DNA of 5,870 nt from Candidatus Omnitrophota bacterium. Its GTDB lineage: Bacteria > Omnitrophota > Gorgyraeia > Pluralincolimonadales > Pluralincolimonadaceae. The DNA lies in the NCBI GenBank assembly GCA_028715315.1, contig JAQUSA010000006.1, positions 11,598 through 17,467 on the forward strand, in the 5' to 3' direction. The notes below the pieces were generated by a model. It did no database searches, had not been told where the DNA came from, and saw only the letters and a list, made by a program, of their open reading frames with translations. Both the position numbers and the translations under genes were made by a program. This document shows positions 5,093-5,870 of this stretch, piece after piece. Positions within the stretch are counted from its first letter, which is position 1, and the number at the start of each line of letters is the position of its first letter.

Positions 5093-5811
5093 TTCACGGC
5101 TCCAAGCACATCCTGCATGTCGTATATTTTCGGTTTCTTTCCCGCGACGAACTTTGCCGCGGCTATCGCCCCCTTGGCGAATATATCCCTTGTCTTTGCG
5201 CTGTGCGAGAGTTCGACAACGTCATAGGGGCCCTCAAAGGTGACCTTATGGTCGCCGACTATCTCGCCTTCGCGTATGGATTTAATGTCTTCAACCTCCC
5301 TCATCGAGGATTCCTTGATTATCTGCGCTAGCTTCTTCGCGGTCCCCGACGGGGAGTCCTTCTTGTGTATATGGTGCGCCTCTACCATCCTGACGGTATA
5401 GTCCCCGGACAGTTTTTCCGCCGCGTCCTTAACGAGCCTGAAGAGCAGGTTCACCCCGATCGACATGTTAGGTGAAAGGACGACCGGTATCTTCGCGGAC
5501 GCTTCCTTTATCCTGTCCATCTGCGGCTCGGAAAAACCCGTGGTGCCTATAACGATCGCCTTCTTATGCCTTACCGCGGCGTCAAGGTGCTCCATGGTGG
5601 CTTCAGGGACGGTGAAATCTATGATGACATCAGTCTGCGCTACGTCATCGCAATTATCCGATACCTCCCCGCCTCCTAGCTTCGAGCCCACCGACGGGTG
5701 TCCCTTGGCTTCCAGCCCGAGAGCCACCCTGACATCCTTGTCCTTCTCGGCGATGTTAAGTATGCGCGTGCCCATCTTACCCGCGCATCCGCATATAGCT
5801 ATTTTTACCAT
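5089..5811 (-). CDS. dapB: 4-hydroxy-tetrahydrodipicolinate reductase DapB
   Basis: DapB reduces the DapA product to tetrahydrodipicolinate with NAD(P)H in the lysine/diaminopimelate pathway. The 240 residues are at the short end of the family (E. coli 273). The N-terminal Rossmann fold has GCAGKMG (8-14), IDFTVPEA (64-71) and IGTTGF (88-93). The catalytic segment EAHHIHKKDSPSGTA (144-158) has His146 and Lys150 at the catalytic positions. LSPNMSIGVN (112-121), REGEIVGDHKV (180-190) and LSHSAKTRDIFAKGA (201-215) complete the signature. The loop before REGEIVG is short compared with E. coli, which explains part of the length difference. At the cofactor-specificity spot the sequence is Glu34-Ala35-Lys36, lacking the Glu-Arg pair of E. 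coli, so NADH use is possible (inference). The ATG at 5811 is 15 bases after the dapA stop, with a weak AAGG upstream. The stop overlaps the dapL start. Confidence 0.95.
   Translation of the reverse strand: MVKIAICGCAGKMGTRILNIAEKDKDVRVALGLEAKGHPSVGSKLGGGEVSDNCDDVAQTDVIIDFTVPEATMEHLDAAVRHKKAIVIGTTGFSEPQMDRIKEASAKIPVVLSPNMSIGVNLLFRLVKDAAEKLSGDYTVRMVEAHHIHKKDSPSGTAKKLAQIIKESSMREVEDIKSIREGEIVGDHKVTFEGPYDVVELSHSAKTRDIFAKGAIAAAKFVAGKKPKIYDMQDVLGAVK
5100..5103 (-). promoter_or_regulatory. Shine-Dalgarno sequence for dapL within dapB
   Basis: GGAG on the minus strand lies 7 bases before the dapL ATG at 5092 and inside the last codons of dapB. Together with the ATGA overlap it fixes the dapL start and indicates translational coupling. 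Confidence 0.7.
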
Positions 5812-5826
5812 TTTTCAGGACCTTTT

Positions 5827-5870
5827 TTAGAGCCCATACTTCTTGACCGCCTCTGCCAGCTTTGCCAGGT
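5827..5870 (-). CDS. dapA: C-terminal end of DapA, 4-hydroxy-tetrahydrodipicolinate synthase (gene runs off the window)
   Basis: An open frame enters from the right edge and ends at TAA (5827-5829), giving the last 13 residues, LAKLAEAVKKYGL. A short amphipathic helix with a KKYG-type ending is common at DapA C-termini. The gene lies 15 bases upstream of dapB in the same direction, the classic dapA-dapB order. DapA condenses pyruvate with aspartate semialdehyde, the first committed step of the pathway whose next two enzymes follow. The fragment is too short to identify from sequence alone, so the call rests mainly on context. Reading upstream for the Schiff-base lysine and the TIM-barrel would confirm it. 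Confidence 0.7.
   Translation of the reverse strand, partial: LAKLAEAVKKYGL

Overview
The window is a stretch of bacterial chromosome in which every gene I can support lies on the minus strand. Read in the direction of transcription (high to low coordinates) the order is: 3' end of dapA, dapB, dapL, folK, panC, panD, nadA, nadX (L-aspartate dehydrogenase), a small tandem-repeat protein gene of unknown function, a hairpin terminator, then the first 42 codons of uvrA. From dapA to nadX, neighbouring genes overlap by 4 to 8 bases, abut, or are separated by no more than 15 bases. This is the layout of one polycistronic, translationally coupled operon.

Region by region: 5089-5870 and 3926-5092 hold lysine/diaminopimelate synthesis by the aminotransferase shortcut (DapA, DapB, DapL). 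3453-3929 holds the folate enzyme FolK, which appears to lack any ATG, GTG, TTG or CTG start at its proper N-terminus. 2251-3456 holds PanC and PanD (pantothenate, hence coenzyme A). 464-2258 holds NadA and NadX (quinolinate, hence NAD). 211-438 encodes a 75-residue very basic protein built from two copies of a 32-residue unit, behind a near-ideal Shine-Dalgarno sequence. 143-176 is a perfect 10-bp hairpin that probably ends the operon, and 1-126 starts uvrA.

The genes share a substrate theme. DapA/B/L use aspartate semialdehyde, PanD decarboxylates aspartate, and NadX oxidises aspartate to the iminoaspartate that NadA uses. The operon therefore gathers several branches that drain the aspartate pool toward peptidoglycan/lysine, CoA and NAD, with FolK as the outlier.

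The organism is a bacterium with peptidoglycan-type DAP synthesis, moderately GC-rich DNA and frequent ATA isoleucine codons. DapL rather than the succinylase route, and NadX rather than the oxygen- or fumarate-using NadB, fit an anaerobic or deep-branching lineage. A candidate phylum such as Omnitrophota is a low-confidence guess from general resemblance only. I see no mobile element, CRISPR array, tRNA or rRNA, and no obviously foreign segment. The main items worth a second look are the small repeat protein, the folK start, and a 13-bp perfect inverted repeat inside dapL.
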